From Pectobacterium wasabiae CFBP 3304 (GTDB lineage: Bacteria; Pseudomonadota; Gammaproteobacteria; Enterobacterales; Enterobacteriaceae), in assembly GCF_001742185.1 (NCBI RefSeq), contig NZ_CP015750.1, forward strand, positions 4,588,001 to 4,652,000: DNA of 64,000 bases, given 5' to 3'. The position numbers were made by a program, and so were the translations under genes. Position 1 is the stretch's first letter. Each line of letters begins with the position of its first letter. This document shows positions 23,867 through 32,948 of this stretch, one piece after another. Under the pieces are notes generated by a model. That model did no database searches and was not told where the DNA came from. It worked only from the letters and a program-made list of their open reading frames with translations.

Positions 23867-24177
23867 ATGGCAATCGAGGCACTTTTCTCAGCACTGTGAC
23901 CAAACTGCGCTTTTCACCAGGGGCAATCATCATGACCTCCGGCATCACCAATCTGGTCGAACAAGGGCATCTCAATCCAGCCGCTTATCTGAACCGCCAT
24001 CTCTGCGGCGACTGGGGAGAACTGGAGGAGAATGACCGACGGCAGAATGACCACGCGCTCGCGTCAGGCGAAGACCGTTTATTTTCCTCGTATCAGGTCA
24101 ACCCTAATCTGAAAATCTGGATCATTACTGAGTGGGATCGCAGCGTTACTACGCTGTTGTTACCCAGCGAATACTGA
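23867..24177 (+). pseudogene. Small conserved ICE gene with a frameshift after codon 10
   Basis: ATG 23867 has an excellent AAGGAG site 7 bp upstream and begins MAIEALFSAL, but runs into TGA at 23897. The -1 frame continues without stop as LSTVTKLRFSPGAIIMTSGI and ends SATTLLLP-like at 24177. Homologues I remember start MAIEALF and run directly into a TPGA-type segment with CGDWGELEENDRRQNDHAL, so one base has probably been lost near 23887-23895. The downstream ATG at 23932, preceded by AGGGG, could restart translation and give an 81-residue protein. The function of this DUF-like family is unknown. Confidence 0.65.
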
Positions 24178-24215
24178 CCTTCCAAAAGGCGGCGCTACGG
24201 CGTCCACTTTTCTTC

Positions 24216-24262
24216 CCCCAGGGGCATACATCGCCCCTGGGGTGGTGCATGCCCCATTTTTT
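24216..24262 (+). promoter_or_regulatory. Attenuator-like pair of mutually exclusive hairpins before the helicase gene
   Basis: CCCCAGGGGC (24216-24225) and GCCCCTGGGG (24233-24242) form a perfect 10-bp stem. The last GGGG (24239-24242) can instead pair with CCCC (24252-24255), giving a second hairpin followed by ATTTTTT (24256-24262). The T-run abuts the GGAG ribosome binding site of the helicase gene. The two folds exclude each other, as in terminator/antiterminator leaders. Confidence 0.7.
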
Positions 24263-24273
24263 GGAGCATCTCC

Positions 24274-26553
24274 ATGACCATGCAAATCGAAGCGGCATCT
24301 GCCGTCACTCACTCATCTGCAACAGACGATCTGTTCGACCCTGCGAACGACGAACTCTCCATCAGCATGCAGGATTTTGTCAGCGAGTTCGGGGATGAAT
24401 TGCTCGATTCTCTCAATCGGGCTAATCCACCGGTCTACAACGGCGTGCCACGTGTAAACCGACAACGTATTCTGGCCAATCTCAAGCGACAGTTGTTCCC
24501 CGCCCAGGCTGAGGTCGTGCATGCAGCGGCCGAGTTGCTCGTCAATCAGGGCGAGCGTGCGGCTATCGTCAATGGTGATATGGGGACGGGAAAAACCACC
24601 GTCGGCATCGCGCTGGCGGCGGTGCTCAATGCGGAGGGCTATCGCCGCACTCTCGTCCTCAGCCCGCCACACCTGGTCTACAAATGGCGCAGGGAAATTC
24701 TCGAAACCGTCACAGGGGCCAAAGTCTGGGTGCTCAACGGCCCGGACACGCTGCTCAAACTGATCAAGCTGCGCGAGCAACTGAATGTGCCAGCCGATGG
24801 ACAGGAATTTTTCATCATTGGCCGTGTGCGCATGCGCATGGGATTCCACTGGAAGCCCGCGTTCGTTCGCAAGCGCACCCGTCACGGCACAGTTGGGCTT
24901 TGTCCACACTGCGGCACCATGGTTCGCAATCTTGATGGCGAACCGGTCAACGCACTGGAACTCGACGCGGAGGAAGTACGTCGCAAGTGTAGTTTTTGCG
25001 AGAGTGCCCTCTGGACACTGATGCGACCACGTAGTTTGTCAGGCAGCGATCAATCCGCAGCGGTACTGCGGGCGCTGAAACGTATTCCAACCATAGGTGA
25101 AGCCACTGCGGCCAAACTGATGAAGACCTTCGGCGATTCATTCCTGGCATCGATGCTGGGGGATAACTTCCACCAGTTCATCAACCTGATGGACAACCGA
25201 GGGGAATTGGTCTTTTCAGACAGGCAGGCTCAGCGCATGGAACGCGCCATGTCGAGTATGGAGTTCGGCTTCGGTGAAGGCGGTTATCAACCCAGCGAAT
25301 TTGTGAAGCGGTATCTGCCGCAAAGCACGTTCGATTTGCTCATCGCCGACGAAGCCCACGAGTACAAGACAGGCGGTTCCGCGCAAGGTCAGGCCATGGG
25401 TGTTATTGCGGCCAAAACCCGCAAAACGCTGCTGCTCACCGGCACGCTGATGGGAGGCTACGCTTCCGATTTGTTCTATCTGCTGTTCCGGGCGCTGCCC
25501 GGACGTATGATCGAAGACGGCTACCGACCAAGTGCCAGCGGCAGTATGAACGCTGCAGCCATGGCATTCATGCGGGAGCACGGCGTCCTCAAGGATATCT
25601 ATTCCGAGAGCGATGGTCCGTCCCACAAGACCGCCAAAGGCTCGAAGGTTACCGTCAGGACAGTCAAAGCGCCGGGGTTCGGCCCCAAAGGTGTGCTTCG
25701 CTGCGTTCTGCCCTTCACGATTTTCCTCAAGCTCCGGGATATTGGTGGCGTACTGCCCCCGTATGACGAAGAGTTCAGGGAAGTCGAGATGGACGCTGAG
25801 CAAAGTGATACCTACAGCAAGCTCGCTGCCAGCCTGACGACTCAGCTCAAGGAAGCCCTGCGAAAGCGGGACACTACCTTGCTGGGCGTGGTGCTCAATG
25901 TGCTGCTGGCCTGGTCTGACTGCTGCTTTCGTACTGAAACCGTGCGCCATCCACGTACGCGAGAAGTACTGGCTTTCACCCCGGCCCAGTTCAATGAGCT
26001 GCAGGTGATGCCCAAGGAGCGGGAACTGATCAATATCTGCAAACAGGAGAAAGCAAAAGGTCGCAAGACTCTGATCTATTCCGTTTACACCGGTACGCGA
26101 GACACCACCAGCAGGCTGAAGATGTTGCTGGAGCAAGAGGGCTTCAAGGTGGCGGTACTGCGTGCGAGCGTAGATGCCAGCCGACGCGAAGACTGGATTG
26201 CCGAACAACTCGACAGAGGAATTGATGTCCTCATCACCAATCCCGAGCTGGTCAAGACGGGGCTGGATCTTCTGGAATTCCCAACGATTGTGTTCATGCA
26301 ATCTGGGTACAACGTGTACACGCTGCAGCAGGCCGCACGTCGTTCCTGGCGTATCGGACAAAAGCAGCCTGTGAAGGTGATCTACCTGGGGTATACGGCC
26401 ACGTCGCAGATGACCTGCCTGGCTCTGATGGCGAAGAAAATTCTGGTCTCTCAGAGCACGTCGGGAGACGTGCCTGAATCAGGACTGGATGTGCTTAATC
26501 AAGATGGTGACTCTATTGAAGTCGCTCTGGCCCGACAGCTTGTCGCGGCGTAG
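24274..26553 (+). CDS. SNF2-like superfamily II helicase/ATPase
   Basis: This 759-residue ATPase has Walker A GDMGTGKTTVG (near residue 102-112), a DEAH box LIADEAHEYKT near 356, motif III LLLTGTLMGG, and C-terminal helicase motifs LITNPELVKTGLDLLEF and QAARRSWRIGQKQPV (motif VI), characteristic of the SNF2/Rad54 branch. A four-cysteine zinc-binding insert, CPHC near 210 and CSFC near 240, lies between motifs I and II. It would translocate on double-stranded DNA in the cytoplasm. It is a standard gene of SPI-7/PFGI-1 elements. A strong terminator follows. Confidence 0.92.
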   Translation: MTMQIEAASAVTHSSATDDLFDPANDELSISMQDFVSEFGDELLDSLNRANPPVYNGVPRVNRQRILANLKRQLFPAQAEVVHAAAELLVNQGERAAIVNGDMGTGKTTVGIALAAVLNAEGYRRTLVLSPPHLVYKWRREILETVTGAKVWVLNGPDTLLKLIKLREQLNVPADGQEFFIIGRVRMRMGFHWKPAFVRKRTRHGTVGLCPHCGTMVRNLDGEPVNALELDAEEVRRKCSFCESALWTLMRPRSLSGSDQSAAVLRALKRIPTIGEATAAKLMKTFGDSFLASMLGDNFHQFINLMDNRGELVFSDRQAQRMERAMSSMEFGFGEGGYQPSEFVKRYLPQSTFDLLIADEAHEYKTGGSAQGQAMGVIAAKTRKTLLLTGTLMGGYASDLFYLLFRALPGRMIEDGYRPSASGSMNAAAMAFMREHGVLKDIYSESDGPSHKTAKGSKVTVRTVKAPGFGPKGVLRCVLPFTIFLKLRDIGGVLPPYDEEFREVEMDAEQSDTYSKLAASLTTQLKEALRKRDTTLLGVVLNVLLAWSDCCFRTETVRHPRTREVLAFTPAQFNELQVMPKERELINICKQEKAKGRKTLIYSVYTGTRDTTSRLKMLLEQEGFKVAVLRASVDASRREDWIAEQLDRGIDVLITNPELVKTGLDLLEFPTIVFMQSGYNVYTLQQAARRSWRIGQKQPVKVIYLGYTATSQMTCLALMAKKILVSQSTSGDVPESGLDVLNQDGDSIEVALARQLVAA

Positions 26554-26563
26554 TTCACACGAT

Positions 26564-26599
26564 AACGCCAGCATCCTCTTTGGATGTTGGCGTTTTTTT
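26564..26599 (+). terminator. Strong Rho-independent terminator between helicase and gajB
   Basis: AACGCCAGCATCC (26564-26576) pairs with GGATGTTGGCGTT (26582-26594; one G-T pair) followed by a T7 run. It separates the converging helicase and gajB transcripts. Confidence 0.9.
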
Positions 26600-26636
26600 A
26601 ACTGGTAGTAAACCATATTCGACATCTGTTCAATAC

Positions 26637-28457
26637 CTACTGCCGTAAACCAGCCTCACGCATCCGCCCCTCCAGCTCATCCAGAAATGGGGAACGCCCC
26701 TGACGCATCGAGCCGTAGCGACCATCAACAAAACCAGAATACAGCATATGAACCTCATCCCGTGCTCGAGTTAGCCCCACATAGAAAAGGCGACGGCTCT
26801 CACGCAGCTTTTCTGGCGTCTCACCACGCCACGGCAGATTGCCCAGATCCAAGCCGACCATAATGACCACGTCGTATTCGCAGCCTTTGGCAGAGTGGAG
26901 CGTCAGCAGATTAAGGTGATCAGGTGAGCCATCACGCCCACCCAAACTCACAATATCCAACGCCGCCAACGCACCACCTTCGGCAAGCGCTGCAGACATG
27001 CGATTCAATTGCTCAGCCTGATCTGCAAGCACCAGCTCAGTGCCCAGCAACGAATCAACGATACCATTGCGCAGCGACGTGACAAAATCACGCGCAGGCT
27101 GTTGGTCGGCGCGTAGAGCCCAAAGCAGCGCGGTTAGCCTCTGCCCCTCACGTCGAGCTTGCGCATCATCCAATCTCGTCCGATGAAACGCGAGGTAGCG
27201 GTCTATTAGCCCACGCAATTGCGGACGACCAACACGCCAGCCACCGGCGCACCATGCGGCGCAATCTTCCACCCAGCTGGTCAAGGCAACCTTGCGATAA
27301 GGTGCTGCGTTATCCACACGGATATAATCAAAACCACCAGCGGTCACCGCATCAGCCACAATATCTCCGGCACGATAGTCTCTGTACAGAATGGCAATAT
27401 CACCAAGCGTCCGTCCTGGTTTAGCAGCCAAAGCAGCAGGGATGATCTGTGCAATGGCATGAGTCGCTTGATCCGCCATCCCCTCAGGACACAACACAAA
27501 CTCAATAGTCGTCTGACGGTTTGGATCATTCGCGCGATAACCACGAGCCTCACCCAGCGCCATCTCAGAAGCACTGACGATACCCGCACCTGAACGATAG
27601 TTTAATTGGAGCCTAACTGTTTCAACGCCTTCACTGCCTGCCAGCTCCATGAGCAACGCACCATTGGCCCCAGTAAAACCGTATATCGACTGGTCTGAAT
27701 CACCCACAGCGAACAAGCGCACGCCCCCCTCAAAAACCAGACGCTTGACCATACGATGGAGCGCCACCCCCAAATCCTGATATTCATCCACCGCGAGGAC
27801 CGGAAATTTCGCCTGAACTAAGGGCAAAACCCAATCATGCTCGACGATCAGACGCTGGCCGAATACCACCATGTCGTCGTAGTCGATTAGCCCATCCTGC
27901 CGTAATGCCGATTCGTAAGCCTCGGTCCAGGCAGCGAGTTCCTCCTCTGAACGCCAAGCAGTGCTGTTGCGGTCCAGCACTGAACGGCGATGCCGCCCGA
28001 GATCAATGGCCTTATGGGGATGACCTGAGCCAAAGAGCTGATCACCAGATTGTCGCAGTAACCGATCACTCACACGCTGAGAAGCCACCGACAGCGGAAA
28101 TGAGATCGGCAGATCGGCCAATCGCCCATAAGGCATCAACAGATGACGCAAACAGAACCCATGAACGGTTCCGACAAAGAGATTCGGTGCCTCTCTGAGC
28201 CCCAGCGCTTCAAGACGACGTGTCAACTCACGCGCGCATTCCTGGCTATATGTGATGCATGCAGCACCACGCGGTGCCTGAACATCCTCGGCCAAGATAC
28301 GGGCCAGTTTCAGTACAAGTGTCTTGGTCTTGCCACTTCCAGGCCCGGCAAGCACAACGCAATGCCCCAGGGAGTTATACGCGGCTAACTGACCAGGATT
28401 TCCAGCCAACTCGGAAGCCTGGGCTAGGTAGGCTGCACTTACACTACGCGACGGCAT
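26637..28457 (-). CDS. gajB: Gabija protein GajB (UvrD/PcrA-like helicase)
   Basis: This 606-residue superfamily I helicase has all motifs: Walker A LAGPGSGKTKT (residues 36-46), motif II VLAVDEYQDLG, motif III AVGDSDQSIYGF, motif IV LNYRSGAG, motif V LLTLHSAKGCEYDVV and motif VI YVGLTRARDEV. It is encoded directly after a class 2 OLD nuclease, which is the arrangement of the Gabija anti-phage system, where GajB works with GajA against phage DNA. The start is ATG 28457 (MPSRSVSAAY), overlapping the gajA stop by 14 bp; a longer frame to 28559 lies inside gajA. It is slightly longer than the best-studied GajB (about 500 residues). Confidence 0.87.
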   Translation of the reverse strand: MPSRSVSAAYLAQASELAGNPGQLAAYNSLGHCVVLAGPGSGKTKTLVLKLARILAEDVQAPRGAACITYSQECARELTRRLEALGLREAPNLFVGTVHGFCLRHLLMPYGRLADLPISFPLSVASQRVSDRLLRQSGDQLFGSGHPHKAIDLGRHRRSVLDRNSTAWRSEEELAAWTEAYESALRQDGLIDYDDMVVFGQRLIVEHDWVLPLVQAKFPVLAVDEYQDLGVALHRMVKRLVFEGGVRLFAVGDSDQSIYGFTGANGALLMELAGSEGVETVRLQLNYRSGAGIVSASEMALGEARGYRANDPNRQTTIEFVLCPEGMADQATHAIAQIIPAALAAKPGRTLGDIAILYRDYRAGDIVADAVTAGGFDYIRVDNAAPYRKVALTSWVEDCAAWCAGGWRVGRPQLRGLIDRYLAFHRTRLDDAQARREGQRLTALLWALRADQQPARDFVTSLRNGIVDSLLGTELVLADQAEQLNRMSAALAEGGALAALDIVSLGGRDGSPDHLNLLTLHSAKGCEYDVVIMVGLDLGNLPWRGETPEKLRESRRLFYVGLTRARDEVHMLYSGFVDGRYGSMRQGRSPFLDELEGRMREAGLRQ

Positions 28458-30234
28458 CGCGGATATGCTCCAGTGCTTCACGAATGTAATCCGGGCAAAC
28501 ATCCTCCGACACCGAGGAGGCCAGCGCATGAGCGAACCGCCCTTTGCCAATTCGCTCAATTAGCTTCAACAACCGACCTTGATCGACTTCACCATCGTCC
28601 AGCCATTGCTGCAATGTATTTAGAGTCTCTTGCTTCAGTTGTGGAAGTTCCTGTCGGATTACATCTATCATCTCCTCAGCCAGTCCGCTTTCGAACAGTT
28701 CAGTTTCAAGGGTATTCTCATTAACGAAATACCCGTAATCGTTGGCAAGTCCGATCACATCTTCAGCATCCATATTTTCGTAGTCGCGGTAGTGCTCATA
28801 TTCAACCAATTCAAGGAGACTGATGAACCGTCTGCGAACACGTGGATGCCTGCCGTTCACTGGATCACGGTCTGTCAGAATCACATGAGGAATATCAAGC
28901 CCTTGTGGCCCTAGGAGTTTCACATACGGGGTGAAATTAGTTCCACCGACCGAACACACAGTGATCCCAAGCATGTCGAGCGGGATACCCAGTGCATCAG
29001 CGAAAGCTGGGACAAGGAAACGCTCAGCATCGCCCTCAACAAGGACAACACCTCGCGAAAAAAATATTTCGCCACGAGTGACATCAATATAGCGCTGTAG
29101 ATCATCCTCATCCCGCTGCGTGAATGGTGCATTTACCGTTGAAAGAGCAATTGTCTCCTCTTCCTCCGGGTCATGACGCAGCAGAACGATGGATCTGATT
29201 GGCGTAACGCTGGCGATATGTGGGGAATGGGTGGTCAGAATCGTTGTCAGCGGAGTACTTTCATCACGATTATCTCCATCAGTGCCCAAGAAGTAACGAT
29301 AGACAAGGCGCTGCACATGCGGATGTAGGTGTGCTTCTGGCTCCTCGACGACGAAAAACGTATGGTCTCGTTCTCCGTCATCAACAAGACGATCAAGCTC
29401 GAGGCTTTTCAGGGCAAGGAAAATCAGATTGGCCGTCCCAAGGCTGGCATCACCAATGCCACGGATACCATTGTCGAGCAACAAGCGTAAGCTGCGTAGC
29501 AGAGCATCAACGCGAGCCGGAGCAAGCCCCAGCGATACTGGAACGGCATGTTGATCACCCGCGATAGCTACCAACCGTTCGCTAATTCGTTCAGCTGTCG
29601 CCACTACGTCATCATGACCAGCCAGCTCCCGTTGAGCCTCGTCGATCTGAGTCTGAATTTCCTCACGAGCATCATCATCTAGCGACGCGGTGAGCTCCTC
29701 AATAAGTGGTCTCAATGGTGAATTGCGCCAGCTTGAAAGATCCTTCTCAGCATCACGCAACGCGCCCTGAACATCTATGGGTAACATACGGCGAAGCGCT
29801 CCGCCAATATGCATATCGGGATCAGTACCACCGAAGATCACATACTCATAGTCTTTTAGCGATTCAGGGGCACGATTTAACTCGGTTTTTGGCTGAAAGC
29901 GATAGGTAAGACGAGCCACCATGGGTGGTCCTGGATTAACAACACAATCATTCAGATGAGCCATCAATCGGGGATCGTCAGTAAAATCAGTAAGATCCAC
30001 TGAAATTTCAATCGTCTCCCCCAATTTTTCTTCGCCTAATCCATCCCAAAAATGTTCAAAGCCCAGTTGCCGATCGCGCTCGGACAACCCAGGGTCAAGA
30101 ATCAACTGCAAGCCGCGAATAAAATTGCTCTTACCTACTTTGTTCTCACCGACAATAACAATGCTTTCACCCGTTTCAACATCAACGTTGGAGAAGTTGG
30201 CGAAATTAATTAACCGGACTCGAGAAATCCGCAT
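28444..30234 (-). CDS. gajA: Gabija protein GajA (OLD-family ATPase/TOPRIM nuclease)
   Basis: This 596-residue protein has an N-terminal ABC/OLD ATPase domain with Walker A VGENKVGKSNF (residues 28-38) and a C-terminal Walker B FFVVEEPEAHLHPHVQ followed by an LTTHSPHIASV H-loop. Its C-terminal TOPRIM nuclease domain (about 395-500) shows VVLVEGDAERFL with the catalytic Glu and ILTDRDPV with the DxD metal site. Class 2 OLD nucleases are encoded with a UvrD-like helicase. GajA nicks DNA when nucleotide levels fall during infection. GGGAGG lies upstream of ATG 30234. The gene is divergent from the T4SS operon and is clearly cargo. Confidence 0.88.
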   Translation of the reverse strand: MRISRVRLINFANFSNVDVETGESIVIVGENKVGKSNFIRGLQLILDPGLSERDRQLGFEHFWDGLGEEKLGETIEISVDLTDFTDDPRLMAHLNDCVVNPGPPMVARLTYRFQPKTELNRAPESLKDYEYVIFGGTDPDMHIGGALRRMLPIDVQGALRDAEKDLSSWRNSPLRPLIEELTASLDDDAREEIQTQIDEAQRELAGHDDVVATAERISERLVAIAGDQHAVPVSLGLAPARVDALLRSLRLLLDNGIRGIGDASLGTANLIFLALKSLELDRLVDDGERDHTFFVVEEPEAHLHPHVQRLVYRYFLGTDGDNRDESTPLTTILTTHSPHIASVTPIRSIVLLRHDPEEEETIALSTVNAPFTQRDEDDLQRYIDVTRGEIFFSRGVVLVEGDAERFLVPAFADALGIPLDMLGITVCSVGGTNFTPYVKLLGPQGLDIPHVILTDRDPVNGRHPRVRRRFISLLELVEYEHYRDYENMDAEDVIGLANDYGYFVNENTLETELFESGLAEEMIDVIRQELPQLKQETLNTLQQWLDDGEVDQGRLLKLIERIGKGRFAHALASSVSEDVCPDYIREALEHIRDAVA

Positions 30235-30431
30235 TGCTACCTCCCTATCTTTTTATTTATCTTCCAAAAAATAATAGTAGCACTCAAACTGTAAGATACT
30301 GCCTGGCGCTACCAAATCTGCGAAGTAGATACGGTTGAGATCAAAACGGCTCATGCTCATTGCGCATTCTTTGCTGATCAACCCCACGCCTCAGACGAAG
30401 GTAACAGCTCATCGCTATAGAGAGCTGAACC

Positions 30432-31001
30432 ATGTCACCAACACATTCAATCCGGCGGCTGTTTGTCAGTCACCTGCTGATCATTGCAGCCTTGAGCAGC
30501 GGATGCACAACAACCACTGCCCAGCTCCCCTCTCCGCCCATCAAAGCGGTCACCTCGGTTCCCGACGCTACGCCGGACTTCATTCCCGTTGTACGTTACG
30601 GACGCTATACCCTGGTTGAACTGGCTCCCGATGCGGCGCAGCGTAATCTGTTGTTGCAGGTGATTGACGTATCAATACCCGAGCATTCCCGCGCTACCGT
30701 GGGTGACGGCCTGCGGCATGCGCTCAAGCGAAGTGGCTACCAGCTCTGCGAAACAGCCCAGTCTGTTATTGAACTCTATTCACTGCCACTGCCCGTTGCG
30801 CATCTGCACCTCGGCCCGATGACCTTGCAGGAGGCATTGCTTACCTTGGCCGGGCCGTTCTGGGCGCTGTATGTCGATAACCGTACGCGACAAGTGTGCT
30901 TCAAACGCTCCGATATCGACGCTGGCACTGACACAGCAAATGACGACACCCGAGTCGCCGGGGCGGTTAAGCCCCTCCCTCCTGCTGGAGGGCAACCATG
31001 A
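30432..31001 (+). CDS. PilL-like lipoprotein (TIGR03748 family), start of the conjugation operon
   Basis: This 189-residue protein carries a lipoprotein signal: a hydrophobic stretch then ALSSGC with the lipobox Cys near residue 26. The mature part (VVRYGRYTLVELAPDAAQRN, then GDGLRHALKRSGYQLCE) matches the PilL N-terminal/TIGR03748 type of SPI-7 and ICEclc elements. The protein would sit in the outer or inner membrane as part of the transfer apparatus. It is the first gene of a long, tightly packed plus-strand operon that begins just after divergent gajA. Its end overlaps the next start by 4 bp. Confidence 0.82.
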   Translation: MSPTHSIRRLFVSHLLIIAALSSGCTTTTAQLPSPPIKAVTSVPDATPDFIPVVRYGRYTLVELAPDAAQRNLLLQVIDVSIPEHSRATVGDGLRHALKRSGYQLCETAQSVIELYSLPLPVAHLHLGPMTLQEALLTLAGPFWALYVDNRTRQVCFKRSDIDAGTDTANDDTRVAGAVKPLPPAGGQP

Positions 31002-31648
31002 ACAACACCGCCATCACGTTGAGGCACACCTCAACCATGATCATCCGACTCCTGGTCTGGGTGTGGCTGGGTGTACTGACTGCTCTTGCCGTCCTGAACT
31101 ATCGCGCAACAGCCGATCTGGTCAAACGCGAACAGGCGGATGCCAGCCTGCAACAGATTCAGGTACTGGAAGGTCTGCTGACAGAGCTGGCCGACAGCAT
31201 ACAGGCCCTTGAAGCACGCCCGGACCCAGCCAGTGCAACAGCCTTACGAAGCATGCAACACAGTCTGGAAACGCGTATCGCTCAGATGGAGCAAACGCAG
31301 GAAAACTACGCCTCCACACAAGTCGTGCAAACGCTTCGTGATGAGCTGGCGCAACTCAAGTCTCAACAGAAAGCAGCCATTCAAAGCGCCCCAACCACCA
31401 GCCGCACCACCAATCCTGCTGTTACCACGCCCAAGAAAATGCCATTCCCGTTTCGCATCCTGGGTCTGGAGCTGCGCGCTGGACAACGCATGGTATCGAT
31501 TGCGCCGGCCAGTGGAGAACCCGCACCTGAGCAAATCCAGCTTGTATTACCTGGTGAAGCCGTGAGCCAGTGGCGACTGGAAACCATCGATGGCGACACC
31601 GCAATTTTCAGCCGTGCCGGGCAGACACGACGCCTGACGATCCCCTGA
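30998..31648 (+). CDS. ICE membrane-anchored coiled-coil protein
   Basis: This 216-residue protein has an N-terminal TM anchor (LLVWVWLGVLTALAVLNY), a coiled-coil periplasmic region (LEGLLTELADSIQALEA to LRDELAQLKSQQKA) and a C-terminal beta-domain (FRILGLELRAGQRMVSIAP). This layout resembles pilus-assembly proteins of the inner-membrane platform. It is conserved at this place in the PFGI-1-type transfer operon. It overlaps both neighbours by a few bases. The exact role is unknown. Confidence 0.72.
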   Translation: MNNTAITLRHTSTMIIRLLVWVWLGVLTALAVLNYRATADLVKREQADASLQQIQVLEGLLTELADSIQALEARPDPASATALRSMQHSLETRIAQMEQTQENYASTQVVQTLRDELAQLKSQQKAAIQSAPTTSRTTNPAVTTPKKMPFPFRILGLELRAGQRMVSIAPASGEPAPEQIQLVLPGEAVSQWRLETIDGDTAIFSRAGQTRRLTIP

Positions 31649-31659
31649 TGGAGAAGACA

Positions 31660-32376
31660 ATGAAACGTCTGATGACGATCCTCCTCACTACCACACTGAC
31701 CACTCTGACAATGTCCGCGATGGCACAGCCCTCCACCACGATGCAATCCCGTATCGTACCGACCCAGGTCGAACAGCTCCGGGACGAACGCCTGGCGCAG
31801 GACTGGGGCTTGAACGCTGACGAATGGTTACGCTATCGCGAACTCATGGAAGGGCCCCTTGGCACTTACTCACCCAACCTCGACCCACTATCCGCACTGG
31901 GTATTGAGGCCCGCAGTGACGACGAGCGACAACGCTATGCCGAACTACAAGTACAGGCAGAAGCACGTCGTGTTGAAAAACTTCTGGCCTATCAGCGAGC
32001 GTACGACGAAGCCTGGCAAAGACAGAATCCCGACCTGTTGCGGGTAAATTTGCCTGATGCCGGACTCAACAGAAACACAGTAACTGGAAACGGACGCACG
32101 GCGGTGTTCGTCAAGGAGAATTGCCAGCCATGCACCCAACTTGTGCAGCGCTTACAGGCCTCCAGCACGCCCTTCGACCTGTATATGGTCGGTTCACATC
32201 AGGACGACGTGCGCATCCGGAATTGGGCCAGACACGCACAGATTGACCCAGAGCTGGTACGCAATAGCACCATCACACTGAACCACGACGCAGGTCGCTG
32301 GTTGTCTCTTGGGCTGTCCGGAGACCTGCCCGCCAGTATCAGACAGGTAAATGGTCAATGGCAGCGTCAGCCCTGA
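31660..32376 (+). CDS. TIGR03759-family ICE protein
   Basis: This 238-residue exported protein has a Sec signal peptide (MKRLMTILLTTTLTTLTMSA to AMA). The mature part shows the TIGR03759 pattern: AQDWGLNADEWLRYRELMEG, then SALGIEARSDDERQRYAEL and a thioredoxin-like end with VKENCQPCTQLVQRL (CxxC). ATG 31660 is preferred to ATG 31648 because GGAG lies 6 bp upstream of it. The CxxC suggests a role in disulfide handling or stability of periplasmic transfer components. Confidence 0.82.
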   Translation: MKRLMTILLTTTLTTLTMSAMAQPSTTMQSRIVPTQVEQLRDERLAQDWGLNADEWLRYRELMEGPLGTYSPNLDPLSALGIEARSDDERQRYAELQVQAEARRVEKLLAYQRAYDEAWQRQNPDLLRVNLPDAGLNRNTVTGNGRTAVFVKENCQPCTQLVQRLQASSTPFDLYMVGSHQDDVRIRNWARHAQIDPELVRNSTITLNHDAGRWLSLGLSGDLPASIRQVNGQWQRQP

Positions 32377-32381
32377 CATCC

Positions 32382-32948
32382 ATGCAACGAAGTTGGACAC
32401 TGCTGGTAAGCATACTGATGGCCAGTCTGGCTCAAGCCCAGGAGATCCCCCCACCGGCCTACCAGTTGGCGGCTCAACGCGCGGGTATTCCCTCTGTCGT
32501 CCTTTATGCGGTGGCGCTGCAGGAAAGTGGTGTGCGCCGTGCAGAACGTATCGTGCCGTGGCCGTGGTCGCTGAATGTGGCAGGCCAGTCTCGCCGATAC
32601 ACCAGCCAGGCGCAGGCCTGTGCAGGAATACACCAGGCTCTGCAAGACATACCACTTACCCGCATTGACGTAGGCCTGGGGCAGATCAATCTCGGTTGGC
32701 AAAAGCACCGCTACCGCCAGCCCTGCGACTTACTCGATCCGTACAACAACCTGACGATCGCGGCACAGATCCTCAAGGAGCAGCATATTCCCGGCGAGGA
32801 CTGGCTGCTGGCAATGGGTCGCTACCACCGGCCTGCTGGCGGTGCGCCTGCGGCACGCTACCGGCGCAGTGTGTCGCAACACCTTCAACGCGTATTGGGG
32901 CCGCAGCAAACTGTCCCCACCATTCTCAGCAAGGAAACCACCCCATGA
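32382..32948 (+). CDS. Lytic transglycosylase-like conjugation protein
   Basis: This 188-residue SLT-type enzyme opens peptidoglycan for assembly of the transfer channel. After a signal peptide (WTLLVSILMASLAQA) come the catalytic ALQESG with the catalytic Glu, GLGQINLGWQKH and the tyrosine-rich AMGRYHRPAGGAPAARYRR. The AQEIPPPAYQLAAQRAGIP start is typical. ATG 32382 gives a good signal peptide; an in-frame ATG at 32358 would overlap the preceding gene by 19 bp and cannot be excluded. It overlaps the next gene by 4 bp. Confidence 0.85.
   Translation: MQRSWTLLVSILMASLAQAQEIPPPAYQLAAQRAGIPSVVLYAVALQESGVRRAERIVPWPWSLNVAGQSRRYTSQAQACAGIHQALQDIPLTRIDVGLGQINLGWQKHRYRQPCDLLDPYNNLTIAAQILKEQHIPGEDWLLAMGRYHRPAGGAPAARYRRSVSQHLQRVLGPQQTVPTILSKETTP

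Noticed and set aside
30600..30620. CTATACCCTGG at 30604-30614 as a third copy of the palindrome at 10469/10566
   Set aside because: Only one arm and the centre are present and it lies inside a coding sequence; most likely chance.
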